A stretch of 64,000 bases of DNA, taken from assembly GCA_001508155.1 (NCBI GenBank), contig LGFI01000002.1:1-64000 (forward strand), in the 5' to 3' direction. This stretch comes from Acetothermia bacterium 64_32. Lineage in GTDB: Bacteria > Bipolaricaulota > Bipolaricaulia > Bipolaricaulales > Bipolaricaulaceae. Both the position numbers and the translations under genes were made by a program. Below are positions 61,909 through 64,000 of this stretch, piece after piece (the first letter of the stretch is position 1; every line of letters starts with the position of its first letter). The notes under the pieces were generated by a model. The model saw nothing but the letters and a program-made list of their open reading frames with translations, was not told the origin of the DNA and made no database searches.

Positions 61909-63253
61909 TCCGGTCCCTCTCCTCTACCACGAGCCTTGCCTTGTGGAGGCGGCCCAGCCTGGCCACTGGGAGGGTGAGCTCGGCCAGCCCTTCCCCGTCC
62001 TTCCAGCTCACCCCCTGCAGCTGGCCCAGCCGGGAGAGCCAGGGGATGACCCCCTGCCGCCCAGGGGGGATGCGGACCTGAACGCGGGCGAAGTGCCCGG
62101 CCAAGATCAGGGAAACCTCCTCCTTGAGCTCCTCCATGTTCGTCCCCAAAAGGGCCGACACCGCAAGCGAAGGCACAGCCTCGAGCCCCAGCCGGGAAAG
62201 CAGGGCCTTCTGCTCGGGGGAGGATACCCGGTCCAGCTTGGTCAAAACGTGCAGCCGGGGCGGGAGCTGAGCCTCCCCGAAGATTTGGGCCAAGACCTTC
62301 CGCACGGTCTCAAGGTGCTCCAAGGCGAATGGCGATGAGGCGTCCACCGTGATCAAAAGGAGGTCCGCCTCCCTTACCGACTCCAGGGTGGCGCGGAAGG
62401 CGGGGATGAGCTGGTGGGGCAGTTTCCTTATGAACCCCACGGTATCCGCCGCCAGGGCCCATCTCCCCTGAGGCAGCTCCATGCGCCGCACCCGGGCGTC
62501 CAGGGTGGCGAACAGCTTGTCCTCCACCAGCACATCCGCCCCGGTCAGGGCCCGAAAAAGGGTGGATTTTCCCGAGTTGGTGTAGCCCACGATGGCCACC
62601 TGGGGCACCCCGGACTGGCGGCGCCTCTTGCGCCGGACCTCCCTGACCCGGTCGGCGTCGGAAAGGCGCCTGCGGATGGCCTGGATGCGCCGCTTCACCT
62701 TCCGGCGGTCCTGCTCCAGTCGGGTCTCCCCGGGCCCACGGGTGCCGATCCCGCCCCCGGGGTCGGTGAGGGCCTTGCCCCAGCCCCGGAGGCGGGGGAG
62801 CAGGTACTCCAGCTGGGCCAATTCTACGGCCAGCTCCGCCTCCCTGGTCCCGGCCCGCTGGGCGAAGATGTCCAGGATCACCTGGGTCCGGTCCACCACC
62901 TTGAGGCCGGTGGCCTCCTCCAGGTTGCGGGCCTGGGCAGGGGAGAGCTCGTCTCCCATCACCAGTACGTCCGCCGAGAGGTCTCTGGCAAGGGCAGCGA
63001 GTTCCTCCACCTTCCCCCGGCCCACGAAGGTGGCCGGGTCCGGGCGGGCCCGGCGCTGCACCACCCGGGCCAAGACCCGCACCCCGGCGGTCCGCACCAG
63101 GGCCTCGAGCTCCACCATGAGCTCCTCTTCCTCCCAGGACAGCCGGCCCGGGGGGAGCACCCCCACGAGGATGGCCCGCTCCTCCCGATAAACACGAGCC
63201 CTACGGCCAAGGTAGTCCTCGATCAGCGGGAGCTCTCCCGGCCTTCTTCCCAT
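61898..63253 (-). CDS. hflX: Ribosome-associated GTPase HflX
   Basis: 451 residues. The N-terminal HflX domain shows DPATFVGRGKVEELAAL and DRTQVILDIFAQRAGTREAELAVELAQLEYLLPRL. The G domain shows P-loop VGYTNSGKSTLFRALTG, DTVGFIRKLPHQL and TKLD. It splits stalled ribosomes under stress. ATG 63253 is preferred over GTG 63259. It overlaps the end of murA by 31 bp and the convergent ricT by 11 bp. Confidence 0.95.
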   Translation of the reverse strand: MGRRPGELPLIEDYLGRRARVYREERAILVGVLPPGRLSWEEEELMVELEALVRTAGVRVLARVVQRRARPDPATFVGRGKVEELAALARDLSADVLVMGDELSPAQARNLEEATGLKVVDRTQVILDIFAQRAGTREAELAVELAQLEYLLPRLRGWGKALTDPGGGIGTRGPGETRLEQDRRKVKRRIQAIRRRLSDADRVREVRRKRRRQSGVPQVAIVGYTNSGKSTLFRALTGADVLVEDKLFATLDARVRRMELPQGRWALAADTVGFIRKLPHQLIPAFRATLESVREADLLLITVDASSPFALEHLETVRKVLAQIFGEAQLPPRLHVLTKLDRVSSPEQKALLSRLGLEAVPSLAVSALLGTNMEELKEEVSLILAGHFARVQVRIPPGRQGVIPWLSRLGQLQGVSWKDGEGLAELTLPVARLGRLHKARLVVEERDRITS

Positions 63254-64000
63254 ATCCACGCCCCCAGTTCCCTAAGTTTTTCGGTTAGATTTTCATACCC
63301 TCTATGAATATGTTCCGTGCCCTCCACGTAGGTGGTGCCCTGGGCGACGAGGCCTGCCAGCACCAGGGCCGCCCCGGCCCGGATGTCCGAGGCCAGGGTT
63401 CGGGTCCCGGTCAGGCCCTCCACCCCCCGGATCAGGAGGCTGGCCCCTTGTCGCCGGATGGAAGCCCCCATCCGCAGCAGCTCCCCCACGTGCCCAAATC
63501 GGCCCTCGAACACGGTCTCCGTCACCAGCGATTCCCCCCTGGCCAGGGAAAGCAGGCTCACCATGGGGGGCTGCAGGTCCGTGGGGAAGCCAGGGTAGGG
63601 CCGGGTCTCCAGGTTCACCCCGCGAAGCCCCCCCTTTGCTGCCACCTCCACCCAGTCCCCACCCAGCTCCACCCCCACCCCCGCCTCCCCCAATTTTACG
63701 AGGAGCGCCCCCAGATGCTCGGGGATGACCCCTTCCACCCGCACCTTCCCCCCGGTGATGGCCCCGGCAAGCAGGAAGGTGCCCGCCTCGATGCGGTCCG
63801 GGATCACCTCCCAGCTGGCCCCTGAAAGCTCCCTTCCCCCCTTAACGGTCACCCGGTCTTCCTCCCAGTGGGTCTCGGCCCCCATGGCGGAAAGGAGGCG
63901 GGACAGGTCCACCACCTCGGGCTCCCGAGCGGGGTTGAGCACCACCGTCTCCCGGTCGGCCAGGGCTCCGGCAAGCAAGAGCTGCTCCGTTGCCCCCACC
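63223..64000 (-). CDS. murA: UDP-GlcNAc 1-carboxyvinyltransferase, C-terminal part
   Basis: The 3' portion (about 258 residues) of MurA; its 5' end lies beyond base 64000. GATEQLLLAGALA and AREPEVVDL belong to the mid-protein, PDRIEAGTFLLAGAITGG and YPGFPTDLQPPM follow, and ASDIRAGAALVLAGLVAQG plus HIHRGYENLTEKL close the protein. It transfers enolpyruvate to UDP-GlcNAc, the first committed step of peptidoglycan synthesis. The catalytic Cys loop is outside the window. Confidence 0.95.
   Translation of the reverse strand, partial: VGATEQLLLAGALADRETVVLNPAREPEVVDLSRLLSAMGAETHWEEDRVTVKGGRELSGASWEVIPDRIEAGTFLLAGAITGGKVRVEGVIPEHLGALLVKLGEAGVGVELGGDWVEVAAKGGLRGVNLETRPYPGFPTDLQPPMVSLLSLARGESLVTETVFEGRFGHVGELLRMGASIRRQGASLLIRGVEGLTGTRTLASDIRAGAALVLAGLVAQGTTYVEGTEHIHRGYENLTEKLRELGAWIWEEGRESSR

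Overview
This is a gene-dense, GC-rich bacterial window with about 66 protein genes, many joined by 4-bp ATGA/GTGA stop-start overlaps. I see no rRNA, tRNA, CRISPR array or insertion sequence. The gene content suggests an anaerobic, probably thermophilic bacterium from a deep-branching lineage. The signs are a Hox/HydABCSL-type [NiFe]-hydrogenase, LysW-carried lysine/arginine biosynthesis, an archaeal-type phosphoglycerate mutase, an archaeal-type AsnA and a Thermotoga-like single-cluster ferredoxin. Bipolaricaulota (Acetothermia/OP1) would fit, but that is inference and no phylogenetic marker was tested.

Layout. 1-3091: MFS exporter (5' truncated), small export protein and cysS. 3088-9387: gyrB, diverging from sucC - SpoIVB-like peptidase - murF. 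9440-12294: sahH, a DMT transporter and a patatin lipase. 12338-13471: divergent ferredoxin and TatT-like TPR genes. 13474-26464: one uninterrupted minus-strand run of 16 genes, in transcription order apgM, DRTGG / RsbW-like / DRTGG regulators, NuoE, HATPase, Cys-less thioredoxin-like protein, hydrogenase HoxU/Y/H, maturation protease, HydB-like NuoF, a second NuoE, a second NuoF, beta-CASP nuclease, ribokinase. 26572-27641: asnA with a candidate Asn-codon leader peptide. 27678-30822: RHH regulator, a hypothetical gene, family-4 UDG, TPR anchor and ThiF/MoeB. 30914-33683: LemA, DUF2207, LemA-like. 33680-36083: GT2, PIG-L deacetylase and a BshC-like protein, a possible low-molecular-weight thiol pathway. 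36204-39301: polar amino-acid ABC importer. 39208-53675: minus-strand arginine/lysine supercluster (argG, argH, lysW, argX, lysY, lysX, lysZ, homocitrate synthase, lysJ, lysK, carA, carB). 54041-59889: aspartate-family operon thrC, lysC, hom, asd plus a HAD-like protein. 59896-64000: RHH regulator, DNA polymerase delta', RicT/YaaT, hflX and murA (cut by the window edge).

How it fits together. Lysine is made from 2-oxoglutarate by the alpha-aminoadipate route. One LysW carrier plus shared LysZ/Y/J/K, fed by two different LysX-family ligases, probably makes both lysine and ornithine; carAB, argG and argH finish arginine. Aspartate kinase, Asd and Hom then serve threonine/methionine. The hydrogenase block looks like an electron-bifurcating [NiFe]-enzyme with a regulatory module usually found beside [FeFe]-hydrogenases.

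The most interesting unexplained signals are regulatory. Short leader ORFs with cognate or near-cognate codons lie before asnA (Asn), argG (three Arg codons in 16, stop codon in a hairpin loop) and, more weakly, lysX (Lys-Arg). The argG and lysX leaders sit only a few bases from the predicted transcription start. Two small RHH regulators also have CTAG-centred inverted repeats in their own promoters.
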